Below are positions 13,828 through 21,262 of a stretch of 21,262 nt of DNA, piece by piece; the first letter of the stretch is position 1; every line of letters starts with the position of its first letter. The notes beneath the pieces are model-generated. The model did not search any database, was not told the origin of the DNA, and saw only the letters and a list, made by a program, of their open reading frames with translations. Origin of the DNA: an uncultured Desulfuromonadales bacterium (GTDB taxonomy: Bacteria; Desulfobacterota; Desulfuromonadia; Desulfuromonadales; Geopsychrobacteraceae); NCBI GenBank assembly GCA_945787295.1, contig CALZHQ010000086.1, positions 1-21,262 of the forward strand, given 5' to 3'. Both the position numbers and the translations under genes were made by a program.

Positions 13828-14292
13828 ATGACAGATTTGGGCAATTCTCCCGACCTTCGTGGCCAGCAAGATTGGCAGGAGTTTGATGCGCCAGCACTTG
13901 TAGGAAGTTCTTTACGTTTTGTCTCCGGTGACCCGGAAGGGCAGAGGTTTCGTATCCGCTATTATCGCAAGCAGGACCGGTCGCTGGTGGCCCGGATCTG
14001 GTTCGGGCCGGAGACCGAAGGGCCACCGGAACACGCCCACGGTGGCAGCATGGCGGCGGTTCTCGATGAAGTTTTGGGGTTGGCGGCCTGGGCGGCCGGG
14101 TATGCGATTGTCGTGGCCAACCTGAATATCAATTTCCGCTGCCTGTTGCCGATCCTGCAGGTGGTCCAGGTTGATACGGAGATCGTTTCCGTTGAGGGGC
14201 GGAAAGTGCTGGTGCGCGGCAAAATCTGGGACGGCAAAGAGAAAGTCTATGCCGAGGCGGATTGTCTCTGTATCGAAATTCAGGCTGTTTAG
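13828..14292 (+). CDS. PaaI-type hotdog-fold thioesterase
   Basis: A 154-residue cytoplasmic protein of the 4HBT/PaaI class, which hydrolyses acyl-CoA or acyl-carrier thioesters. The key stretch is GPPEHAHGGSMAAVLDEVLG near residues 67-86, with the conserved HGG and the catalytic Asp. ANLNINFRCLLPI and VEVxGRKVLVRGKIWDG-like strands complete the fold. The ATG has GAGGTGA about six bases upstream. It sits 14 bp behind the T tract of the preceding terminator, and its end faces the histidine kinase gene only 12 bp away. The acyl substrate is unknown. Confidence 0.85.
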   Translation: MTDLGNSPDLRGQQDWQEFDAPALVGSSLRFVSGDPEGQRFRIRYYRKQDRSLVARIWFGPETEGPPEHAHGGSMAAVLDEVLGLAAWAAGYAIVVANLNINFRCLLPILQVVQVDTEIVSVEGRKVLVRGKIWDGKEKVYAEADCLCIEIQAV

Positions 14293-14304
14293 TGGGCTTT
14301 GATT

Positions 14305-16548
14305 TTATTCTTCGGTCGGCAGAACAAAATGAACACTGGTCCCCAAGCCGAGTTCGCTGTCGAGCCAGATTTTACCATTGTGGGCCTCAATGATGCCTTC
14401 AACGATGGTCATGCCAAGACCGGTGCCGCCGACCGATGTGTCTGACTGGTTGCAGCGGTAAAACTTTTCGAACACCCGCTTCGACTGATCTTCAGTCAAA
14501 CCGAGGCCCTCGTCTATGATCGTCACCTGATAACCTTTGTCAACCGCCTCGCCGCGGATGCTGACGTTGCCTCCGGCCGGCGAGTATTTGACCGCATTGC
14601 TGCAGAGATTTTCCATCACCTGCCAGATTTTTTCCCGGTCGACCCGTAACTTGAAATCAGGATTCTTGATTTCAATGGCAAATGGGTGGTCGGCAGAAAA
14701 ATGTCGGAAGTGGCGAATTGGCCGCTCAAACAATTCTGTTACCGTATGCTCTTCTTTATGTAATTCAAGCGGTTTTCCCGATTCTATCCGGCTGATATCG
14801 AGGATTTCCCCGACAAGTCGGGCAAGGAATTCAGATTTTTCATTGATGATGGTGATGAATTCGTGCCGTTCCTCCGGCGCGTATTTTTGTTCGGAAAGAA
14901 GTAGCTCTGAATAGCCCATGACGGCAGTCAGCGGGGTGCTCAGCTCGTGCACTGCGGTACTGATGAATTCGCTCTTGATCCGTTCCATTTCCCGTTCATG
15001 GGAGATGTTGTGGATGAGGAAAATCATGCCGGCAGCTTCGTTTTTTGAGCCGGTAATCACTGAGGTTCTTGCTTGATAAAAGACCGGTTTGTGCAGATCG
15101 GAAGAGATCTGTTCAAACTCTATCCGTTGCTCAGAGAATTGCTGTCGCAGAGCCTCGTCCATCTGTTCAAAGACTTCTGGGTCCTGAATGATGTTTTTCA
15201 GCGGTTGACCGATGCAGGTTTCCGCCTGGCACCGGAACAGCTGCTCGGCTCTTGGATTAAGGAGTAGCAAGTTGCCATCAAGATCGGTAACCAGCAGGGC
15301 GTCATTAACAGAGCTGATGATATCGGTCAGTTGTTTACGGGTTTGTCTGGTTTGTTCCAAAGACAGCCAGAGCTGTTCCGTCCGTTCCTGGACACGCTCT
15401 TCTAATTCGTTATGGATTCTGTTGAGGGCCGTCTCGGCCGCTTTGCGTTCATCGATCTCTGTTTCCAGCTGGATATTGGTGTTTTGTACCTTGTTCATTT
15501 CTTCAAGCAACTGTCGATCGGTGGCAGCCAGTTGTTTTTCGGTGCGGCCGAGAATTCGCGCAGTAAAGAAGAGGAAGCCGCCAGTCGCCAGCAGGTATAA
15601 ACCGGCAAAGATGATAACGATATTTCTGTAGTCATCAAGCGGAAGGGTCACATCTTGTAATGCCAGAAACTCTCCGACCTGACGGTCAGAGGCATCGCGC
15701 AACGGCAATAAATGACCTTGATATCTCTGGTTATTGACCGCCAGCGTGATGTCGTCCCCCACGGTACGATCTGTAGTCTCCAGGATTTTCAGGATTTCCG
15801 GGAGCAGGGCCGGGATAGATGTCTGGACGATGACCTCGTTGGCCAGCAGTTCCCAGTCGGCAGGGTTCTTGCCGAGCATTCTGGCGCCAACTTCCCAAAG
15901 GTGGCGGTCGAGGTTCTCTTTGTCGATCGTCAGGGTCAGGACTGTTTTTTCGTGTTGAAAAAAATTATTCAGCAATAGGTCGATCTCTTTGCCCAACTCC
16001 AGATAGCCCAGTAGTTTATCGTCTTGATACCAAGGGAGAACAGCGCGCAGGGTAAAGGTTCCGAGTCTGCCCAGCTCAATGCCGTGAGCAGCTTTTTGCG
16101 TTCTCACCGCTTGTTGCAAGGTATAGCGATGAATCTGATCGTTGAAACGGGTGGGGTTGTGGACCCGCAAAAATGTCGATTGATCAGGGTTGATGAAATA
16201 AAAATGAGAGATTCGCAAATGTTCAAGGAACAGCTTGAAGGTCGGTTCTGTCGCTTCATACAATCTGTTGCGGTCCTGCTGCAGCATCAATTGACGTAAC
16301 TCTGAAGATTTGGCGAGTTGTTCCAGGTGGGCATACATGATATGTGCATGCTGGTCGAGCAGGTTCTGGAAGTTGGCGTCTATTTCGCTGATTTGTTGCT
16401 TTAGATCGCGCTTTAGTTGTCGATCGAGGTACCAGGAGGTTGAGCCGATATAGAGGCCTAGAAAAATAAGGACACCAATCCCCATCGGCAACAATATTTT
16501 CAGTTGCAGTCTCTGTCTGCTTGGAAGTGTGTGGGGCGCTTCAGCCAT
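14305..16548 (-). CDS. Membrane sensor histidine kinase with periplasmic sensor and PAS domain
   Basis: A 747-residue two-component sensor. Transmembrane helix 1 is near residues 18-40, followed by a Cache-like periplasmic sensor with ISHFYFINPDQSTFLRVHNP, then helix 2 near 309-333. A coiled coil leads to a PAS domain (about 409-516, VNDALLVTDLDGNLLLLNPR). The phospho-acceptor His is in STAVHELSTPLTAVMGYSE near 533. The ATPase domain shows the N box ENLCSNAVKYSP, DEGLGL, FEKFYR and GGTGLGM. No receiver domain or adjacent response regulator is visible. I use the ATG at 16548, with AAGGA nine bases upstream; a TTG one codon earlier is equally spaced. It follows the ATPase gene by 45 bp and is likely in one transcript with it. 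Confidence 0.9.
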   Translation of the reverse strand: MAEAPHTLPSRQRLQLKILLPMGIGVLIFLGLYIGSTSWYLDRQLKRDLKQQISEIDANFQNLLDQHAHIMYAHLEQLAKSSELRQLMLQQDRNRLYEATEPTFKLFLEHLRISHFYFINPDQSTFLRVHNPTRFNDQIHRYTLQQAVRTQKAAHGIELGRLGTFTLRAVLPWYQDDKLLGYLELGKEIDLLLNNFFQHEKTVLTLTIDKENLDRHLWEVGARMLGKNPADWELLANEVIVQTSIPALLPEILKILETTDRTVGDDITLAVNNQRYQGHLLPLRDASDRQVGEFLALQDVTLPLDDYRNIVIIFAGLYLLATGGFLFFTARILGRTEKQLAATDRQLLEEMNKVQNTNIQLETEIDERKAAETALNRIHNELEERVQERTEQLWLSLEQTRQTRKQLTDIISSVNDALLVTDLDGNLLLLNPRAEQLFRCQAETCIGQPLKNIIQDPEVFEQMDEALRQQFSEQRIEFEQISSDLHKPVFYQARTSVITGSKNEAAGMIFLIHNISHEREMERIKSEFISTAVHELSTPLTAVMGYSELLLSEQKYAPEERHEFITIINEKSEFLARLVGEILDISRIESGKPLELHKEEHTVTELFERPIRHFRHFSADHPFAIEIKNPDFKLRVDREKIWQVMENLCSNAVKYSPAGGNVSIRGEAVDKGYQVTIIDEGLGLTEDQSKRVFEKFYRCNQSDTSVGGTGLGMTIVEGIIEAHNGKIWLDSELGLGTSVHFVLPTEE

Positions 16549-16593
16549 CAAAGGCGGTCCTTGGTGCCAGCATTTTTTCGCCAGAAAATATGA

Positions 16594-18870
16594 TTACATG
16601 CAGACGCGTAAAACCTGTTCCAGATCAGTATGTCCTTCGAGGATCTTGCTGATGCCGTCCATCATCAGGGTCCGCATGTCATTTTCGAGGGCTAGATCAC
16701 GCAGGTCCTCAAGCATGATGTTTTCCTTGATGGCGCGCCGAATGGCCTCTGTTGCCGGCAATAGCTCATGGATGGCAACTCTGCCACGGTATCCGGTTTT
16801 GTTACAGTGATCGCAGCCTTTGGCGCGATAGAGGGTAATTTGTTCCGGGTCCCCGGGGTGTCCGTGAGCTGAGTAATAAGCGGCGCCATAGTAATGCTGT
16901 AACTGTTCCAGTTCTTCAGTCGTTGGTTGGTAAGGCTCACGGCACTGTTTGCAGAGGTGTCGGGCCAGGCGTTGGGCCAGAACTCCGATCAGGGCATTGG
17001 CAAAATTGTAGGGATCCATCCCCATCTCGATCAAGCGGACCACTGTTTCTTGAGCATTGTTGGTATGCAGGGTGCTGAACACCAGATGGCCGGTCAGCGA
17101 CGCATCGATAGCGATTTTGGCGGTTTCTGGGTCACGCATTTCACCGATCATAATGACATCTGGGTCGGCCCGCAGGAAGGAGCGCAATGCCTGATCAAAG
17201 GTAAAGCCGATCTTCGGGTTAACTTGAACCTGCCGTAGTCCCTGCTGGGTGATTTCGATCGGGTCTTCTGCCGTCCAGATTTTGCGCTCAGGGGTGTTGA
17301 TATGGCTCATTGCCGAATGCAGGGTCGTGGTTTTGCCTGAACCGGTCGGGCCGACACAGAGGATGATACCGTACGGTTTGCTGAGCATCTCAAGAAAGTT
17401 CAGCCGGTTGCTTTCGCTAAAGCCCATCTCGTTGATGCTGAGCGGCTGTGAGGATGACAGGATCCGCAATACGGCATCTTCCTGACCGCCAGCGGTCGGC
17501 GTGGTTTCAACCCGATATTCTATCTTGCGCCGGTCAGAGCGCATGACGATTTTTCCGCTTTGCGGTCTGCGGCGCTCGGCGATATCCAGTTTGGCGATAA
17601 TTTTAATTCGCGAGATCATCGCCCGTTTGTAGGTATTGGCAATCTGGTGAGCGACGGCACAGACACCGTCGATCCGGTAGCGGATCTGTAAGGGCAGATT
17701 TCCCAGCCCCGGTTCAAAGTGGATATCTGATGCCCCTTTGCGGAAGCCGTCGAGCAGGATCTGGTTGACTAAAGTGATGATCTGCGAATCGGATTCACTG
17801 ACCGAAGAGTCAAGCATGTCCTCAGGGTCTTCTTCGACGTCGACATGGTCGGTGGAAAGTTCGCCGATCAGGTCTTCAATCTGCCCCTCTTCTTCACCGC
17901 TTTGTCCGTAATACTCTTCCAGGGCATCGCAAATGTCACTCGCAGGTGCGGCGACAAATTCGATGCTCAGGTTCGTGAAAAAGCGCAGGTTGTCGCCGAC
18001 AGTCGGGTCGGTGGGATCGGCGGTTGCAACTGTCAGGATGCGACCCTCCAGGCTGATGGGCAAGACTTTTAGCTGCAAAACCATATTTCTGGTCAAGGCA
18101 TCGAGTGCCTTGGTGCTGGGGATGACAGTTTTTAGATCGACCACCGGCATCCTGAACTTGGCCGCAAGGGCCAGCAGTAACTGTTCTTCGCTGATCAAGC
18201 CCTTTTCGATCAGCAGTTCACCAACCCGCTTCTTTTTGCCGGACGACTGGGTTTCCAGGGCCTCTTCGACCTCTTCTCTGGAAATGAGGCCAGCGTCAAT
18301 CAGCAAATCACCGATTCGAACTTTTTGGCTGGCCGGGGCTGTTTCTGCCTGTTGAGCAAATTTTTCGAGCGCTTCCGGCGCCAGGTCGGCTTTTTCGGCC
18401 AGTATTTCACCGACTTTGCGGCTGCGCAGTTTCTCCTGTTCGTCGAGAACTTCGCCGATAGCATTTTGTTCTAACCAGCCGCGTTCCTCAAGGATGTCGC
18501 TCAGTGGGCGCTCTTCACGCCGCTGGCGGATGCCCTGAAAGGTAAAAAAGATATTTCGGTAGGAGGCATTTTTATCGATCGGGAAGGCATAGAAACCACT
18601 TTTATAGGTTTGTGTCGGAACCCGTAGGTCGAAACTGTCGCCGATGGTTGTTTCGATGTGCTCAACCAGTTCTCCCTCTTTGGCTGGTAGCTGCCAGTCA
18701 CTTTTGTCGAGAACCATGATGTAGCAAAGATCCTCAAGTGAAATGCTGACTTCTTCGGGGCAGCGCAACAGCTCAACTTGAAGTTGTTTGTCGCGCGGGT
18801 GAAAAGGTCGCAGTAGGTTGACCTGTTCTTCGCGGCCGGTCAGAAATTTGAGGATTGCGGGATGCTTCAT
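16594..18870 (-). CDS. GspE/PilB-type ATPase with four MshEN-like repeats
   Basis: A 758-residue cytoplasmic motor ATPase of the type II secretion / type IV pilus class. Residues 1-120 form an unrecognised domain. Residues 122-245 hold four related 24-residue motifs: PLSDILEERGWL, KVGEILAEKADL, RIGDLLIDAGLI and RVGELLIEKGLI, each ending near LxxQ or LAxxF, which match the MshEN c-di-GMP-binding pattern. The motor has Walker A GPTGSGKTTTLH near 506-517, an Asp box AEDPIEI, Walker B VIMIGEMRDPETA, a His box FSTLHTN and zinc-type CKQC/CDHC pairs near 645 and 683. No pilin, secretin or inner-membrane partner is present. It lies between the PilZ gene and the histidine kinase on the same strand. 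Confidence 0.9.
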   Translation of the reverse strand: MKHPAILKFLTGREEQVNLLRPFHPRDKQLQVELLRCPEEVSISLEDLCYIMVLDKSDWQLPAKEGELVEHIETTIGDSFDLRVPTQTYKSGFYAFPIDKNASYRNIFFTFQGIRQRREERPLSDILEERGWLEQNAIGEVLDEQEKLRSRKVGEILAEKADLAPEALEKFAQQAETAPASQKVRIGDLLIDAGLISREEVEEALETQSSGKKKRVGELLIEKGLISEEQLLLALAAKFRMPVVDLKTVIPSTKALDALTRNMVLQLKVLPISLEGRILTVATADPTDPTVGDNLRFFTNLSIEFVAAPASDICDALEEYYGQSGEEEGQIEDLIGELSTDHVDVEEDPEDMLDSSVSESDSQIITLVNQILLDGFRKGASDIHFEPGLGNLPLQIRYRIDGVCAVAHQIANTYKRAMISRIKIIAKLDIAERRRPQSGKIVMRSDRRKIEYRVETTPTAGGQEDAVLRILSSSQPLSINEMGFSESNRLNFLEMLSKPYGIILCVGPTGSGKTTTLHSAMSHINTPERKIWTAEDPIEITQQGLRQVQVNPKIGFTFDQALRSFLRADPDVIMIGEMRDPETAKIAIDASLTGHLVFSTLHTNNAQETVVRLIEMGMDPYNFANALIGVLAQRLARHLCKQCREPYQPTTEELEQLQHYYGAAYYSAHGHPGDPEQITLYRAKGCDHCNKTGYRGRVAIHELLPATEAIRRAIKENIMLEDLRDLALENDMRTLMMDGISKILEGHTDLEQVLRVCM

Positions 18871-18935
18871 TATGTCGTCTCAAGAAGTCGGGCATATCGG
18901 TCTGTATTGCATGGCTAAAATTAAATACTTTCCAA

Positions 18936-18964
18936 TTTTTACAGCAGTGGTTGAGCGCTGTCAA
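18936..18964 (-). promoter_or_regulatory. Sigma-70 promoter of the ATPase-kinase transcript
   Basis: On the minus strand TTGACA (18964-18959), 17-nt spacer, TAAAAA (18941-18936), about 65 bp before the ATPase start. It would separate this pair from the PilZ gene, which may also read through. Confidence 0.6.
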
Positions 18965-19071
18965 ATAATAGCGCACTATTTTCGAGGTAAAAGCGACAAT
19001 AATAATACCGCCTGTATGGATATATTGCAGATGGCGGGCCGATTGGAGGGTGATAATAGGTTAGGCGCCGG

Positions 19072-19449
19072 TTAGGCGACGGGAAGTGGTGCTTCGGTAT
19101 AGTCGCGGATAAAGTGCTCCAGTTTACTTTTCTGCTCTGGGTTCAGGTCTTTGAAGATGAGGCTGCCACGACGGACCGGGACCAGATTGTCACGCAGGCG
19201 GTAATCGGACACTGTTTGCACCGGGATGGCATCGACAATCAGCTCAAAATCGTGGTAAAGGCTAATTTCGGTGACCGCGCCGCGATTAAGCTTCTGCCCC
19301 AGATAACGGAACGAGAGGCCGCTTTCGCTGATATCCATGATGTGATAAGGGAGGGATTCCGGACCCTGATTGATGAGGACCAAGGCGCGGTGCATCGCTT
19401 TGAAGCGCTGATGCTCTCTGGCGGGCTGGTATTTGAGCCGACTTTCCAC
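19072..19449 (-). CDS. PilZ-domain c-di-GMP receptor protein
   Basis: A 125-residue single-domain protein. Both c-di-GMP ligands are intact: RxxxR in PAREHQRFKAM (residues 10-20) and DxSxxG in MDISESGLSFR near 38-48. The rest is the PilZ beta barrel with a C-terminal helix, EQKSKLEHFIRDY. The start is GTG at 19449, with AGGAG seven bases upstream. It precedes, on the same strand, an ATPase that itself carries c-di-GMP-type motifs, and a histidine kinase. The context suggests a second-messenger-controlled surface process; the actual partner is unknown. Confidence 0.88.
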   Translation of the reverse strand: MESRLKYQPAREHQRFKAMHRALVLINQGPESLPYHIMDISESGLSFRYLGQKLNRGAVTEISLYHDFELIVDAIPVQTVSDYRLRDNLVPVRRGSLIFKDLNPEQKSKLEHFIRDYTEAPLPVA

Positions 19450-19777
19450 TTCAGTGCTCCTGTTAATGGCTAATCCCCCAATATCTTACCAATGGCCCCG
19501 GATGAACAGAGAACCTATCCTTGATTTGAGCTATTAGTGCTGCAAATTTTCATTGCAGATGTAATGCAATAAATATACCTTTGGGCAGCGTCTAGACGGG
19601 CTGCCAGAGGTTGATTGGAGCCTCCGTCGACCCATGTTAACCTTAGGTGCAAGGTTAAGTCGTTTGTTTCAGTTTTAACAGTTTCTTTTCACTGTGTTAC
19701 ATTCTTTTCAATATACCGTAAAGAATTTACTAGATAAAAGATAAAAATTCAGATTGTCGGAATTCTTGACAGGTTTA
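19450..19777. other. Divergent intergenic region with palindromes
   Basis: No gene is seen. Between the PilZ and VanZ genes lie TTAACCTT-aggtgc-AAGGTTAA (19637-19658), a perfect 8-bp inverted repeat without a T tract and therefore operator-like, and GGCAGC-gtctagacgg-GCTGCC (19584-19605), whose loop contains the palindrome GTCTAGAC. AT-rich sequence from 19680 to 19750 is promoter-like but no pair of boxes stands out. Confidence 0.4.
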
Positions 19778-20716
19778 ATGATGAAAGCAGGCAATAGATA
19801 CGACAGACGAATCCTTCTTGGTGGGATAGCACTGCTCTGTTTTGTCCTTCTGTTTATTGGCGGCCCTGGTCCTGATTCCGTCCGATTTTTCCGTTATGGT
19901 TGGGGGCTCGGGCACCTGATCTGCTTTGCCCTCTGGGCTTATCTTTACCTGCAGTGGCGAGCTCGACGACCTGCCTGGCAGCTATTGGGCGAAGTATTAG
20001 TGCTGGCGCTGGTGCTCGGGGCAGGAACCGAGCTGTTGCAGGCCGCGATCGGTCGCGAGGCGAGCTGGCAGGACCTGGCGAACGACCTGCTTGGCAGTCT
20101 GCTCGGATTTGCCTTTTCACCAGCGGCCAGCGTTGGTTTTTCTCGGTCTGTCTGGTTGCTGCGGATTCCGTTGTTGGCCATTGTCTGCTGGGTGGTTATC
20201 CCGTTTGTTAAGGTTTCGCTTGATGACCTGATTGCCTGGCAGCAGTTTCCGCTGCTGGCCGGCTTTGAAACGCCGCTGGAGGCAAGCCGCTGGGGGGGCA
20301 ATTCTCGCCAGTATCTTGATTCTCAGCATGCTTATCGTGGGGAATCCGCTTTGCGGGTGGAATTGAATGCAAGACGTTATCCGGGGGTGGCATTAAATGA
20401 CTTCCCGCAAGACTGGAGTTCGTACCGGCTGCTGCGCTTTCACATTTTCAATCCCGAAGAAAGTCAGTTTCAGTTCCATTTTCGCATTCATGATCAACTG
20501 CATCGTAAGAATGGCAACCGTTACAGCGATCGCTACAATACCAGTCTGGTTGCTCTACCCGGATGGACCGAGTTGGAGATTCCCTTGGCCCAGGTTGCCG
20601 AGTCGCCCAAGGGGCGAAATATGGATCTGTCCAGGATTGCCGGAATGATCCTGTTTGTCGGTAAGTTGGAGCGGCCCCGGACCATTTACATTGACGAGGT
20701 GGAACTGGTCCGCTAG
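19778..20716 (+). CDS. VanZ-like membrane protein with C-terminal beta-rich domain
   Basis: A 312-residue protein. The N-terminal 150 residues hold about five hydrophobic helices with VanZ features: GHLICFALWAYLYL, GAGTELLQ, then SWQDLANDLLGSLLGF. Residues 165-312 are a soluble part with beta-sandwich character, like carbohydrate-binding or galactose-binding folds (RWGGNSRQYLDSQHAYRGESALRVEL, SYRLLRFHIFNPE, GWTELEIPLAQV, RTIYIDEVEL). VanZ-type proteins occur with exopolysaccharide and exosortase loci, and the PEP-CTERM gene upstream fits that theme. ATGs at 19778 and 19781 are both possible, with AGG 4 or 7 bases upstream; the frame is open to a TTG at 19754. Function unproven. Confidence 0.78.
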   Translation: MMKAGNRYDRRILLGGIALLCFVLLFIGGPGPDSVRFFRYGWGLGHLICFALWAYLYLQWRARRPAWQLLGEVLVLALVLGAGTELLQAAIGREASWQDLANDLLGSLLGFAFSPAASVGFSRSVWLLRIPLLAIVCWVVIPFVKVSLDDLIAWQQFPLLAGFETPLEASRWGGNSRQYLDSQHAYRGESALRVELNARRYPGVALNDFPQDWSSYRLLRFHIFNPEESQFQFHFRIHDQLHRKNGNRYSDRYNTSLVALPGWTELEIPLAQVAESPKGRNMDLSRIAGMILFVGKLERPRTIYIDEVELVR

Positions 20717-20725
20717 CTGCTGGGG

Positions 20726-20796
20726 GAGCGATTTGAGGCGGCTGGTGTATACAGATTGACATCGATTGAAGATCGGCCTAAAATCGCCTCTTTTTT
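20726..20796 (+). terminator. Long-loop terminator after the VanZ gene
   Basis: GAG-CGATTTGAGGC (20726-20739) pairs with GCCTAAAATCG-CCTC (20776-20790), about 14 pairs with one mismatch and one bulge, closing a 36-nt loop and followed by six Ts. The right arm contains the -10 box of the next promoter. Confidence 0.6.
20756..20784 (+). promoter_or_regulatory. Sigma-70 promoter of the second serA, inside the terminator
   Basis: TTGACA (20756-20761), 17-nt spacer and TAAAAT (20779-20784), nearly consensus. The start site falls at about 20791, in the terminator's T tract, giving a leader of about 50 nt. Confidence 0.8.
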
Positions 20797-20840
20797 GCTG
20801 CCGAAGCTGGTGGTTAAGGGTAAGAAAAGAGAGGTTGATG

Positions 20841-21262
20841 ATGAAGGTACTCGTAACAGATGAAATCTCCAAAAGCGGTTTGTTGCCGATTCTTGATGAT
20901 CCCCGGATTCAGGTCGATTTCAAGGTTGGCCTGCCGGTTGAGGAATTACATCAGGCTATCGGTGACTATCAGGCGATTATCACCCGCAGTATGACCCAGG
21001 TTGATCAGGCTCTGTTGGATCATGCCAAGAACCTGAAAATCATCGCCCGCGCCGGAGTTGGGATCGACAATGTCGATGTCGATGCTGCCAGCAGTCGCGG
21101 CATTATCGTCGTCAATGCACCGTACGGTAACGTAAACTCCGCGGCCGAGCATACCATGGCAATTCTGCTCTCCTTCTGCCGTAACGTCACCTTGGCCAAC
21201 GCCAGCCTCAAAAGTGGGGAGTGGCAGCGAGCGCCCTTTACCGGCCACGAACTTAAAGAGAA
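20841..21262 (+). CDS. serA: D-3-phosphoglycerate dehydrogenase, N-terminal part
   Basis: Open at the window's end; 140 codons are visible. MKVLVTDEISKSGLLPIL, AIITRSMTQVDQALLDHA, IIARAGVGIDNVDVDAASSRG, VVNAPYGNVNSAAEHTMA and LKSGEWQRAPFTGHEL match the long (about 526-residue) form of SerA, which oxidises 3-phosphoglycerate with NAD at the start of serine synthesis. The ATG at 20841 is taken because GAGG (20831-20834) lies six bases upstream; an ATG one codon earlier is possible. It has a near-consensus promoter of its own. It differs from the short ACT-containing paralogue at 10173, so the genome would carry two PGDH-type genes. Catalytic residues lie beyond the edge. Confidence 0.9.
   Translation, partial: MKVLVTDEISKSGLLPILDDPRIQVDFKVGLPVEELHQAIGDYQAIITRSMTQVDQALLDHAKNLKIIARAGVGIDNVDVDAASSRGIIVVNAPYGNVNSAAEHTMAILLSFCRNVTLANASLKSGEWQRAPFTGHELKE

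Overview
The window looks like chromosome from a Desulfuromonas/Geobacter-type bacterium (Desulfuromonadales). This is an inference from gene content: a type I-beta DAHP synthase, a serA-like/serC pair, a GspE/PilB-type ATPase with MshEN c-di-GMP motifs, a PilZ protein, a PEP-CTERM protein and a DUF5752-glycosyltransferase-otsB-otsA trehalose cluster. No 16S or other phylogenetic marker is present.

Layout. Positions 1-4000 are AT-richer and accessory-looking. On the minus strand they hold a THEP1-type NTPase, a cupin protein, a 55-residue membrane protein and a tandem universal stress protein; on the plus strand a DUF2799 lipoprotein. Two diverged copies of a hairpin-rich repeat flank the first three genes. 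A tRNA-Phe(GAA) gene on the minus strand, with its own promoter and terminator, closes this part; its first 27 nt are perfectly duplicated in tandem. From 4324 a plus-strand overlapping operon encodes DUF5752, a TreT-like glycosyltransferase, OtsB and OtsA. otsA is split by one in-frame TAG.

The aromatic/serine block (8500-12515) begins with a transcription attenuator. A 27-residue leader peptide rich in Phe, Tyr and Trp is followed by mutually exclusive hairpins and a terminator upstream of aroF. The aroF product lacks about 27 residues, including the AGPCSVE segment with the metal-binding Cys. A small Cys-containing ORF that may be frameshifted follows, then a 389-residue PGDH-like dehydrogenase and serC. 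A second, full-length-type serA begins at 20841 and runs off the window.

From 12516 to 20716 lie a PEP-CTERM protein with a structured leader, a PaaI-type thioesterase, a minus-strand PilZ / MshEN-ATPase / histidine kinase series that suggests c-di-GMP control, and a VanZ-domain protein with a C-terminal beta-rich domain.

Most striking are the aromatic attenuator, the aroF product missing its catalytic Cys segment, the amber codon in otsA, and the 5'-duplicated tRNA-Phe gene. Tandem duplication, nonsense codon, in-frame deletion and possible frameshift within about 6 kb could be real decay or assembly faults; only reads or relatives can tell.
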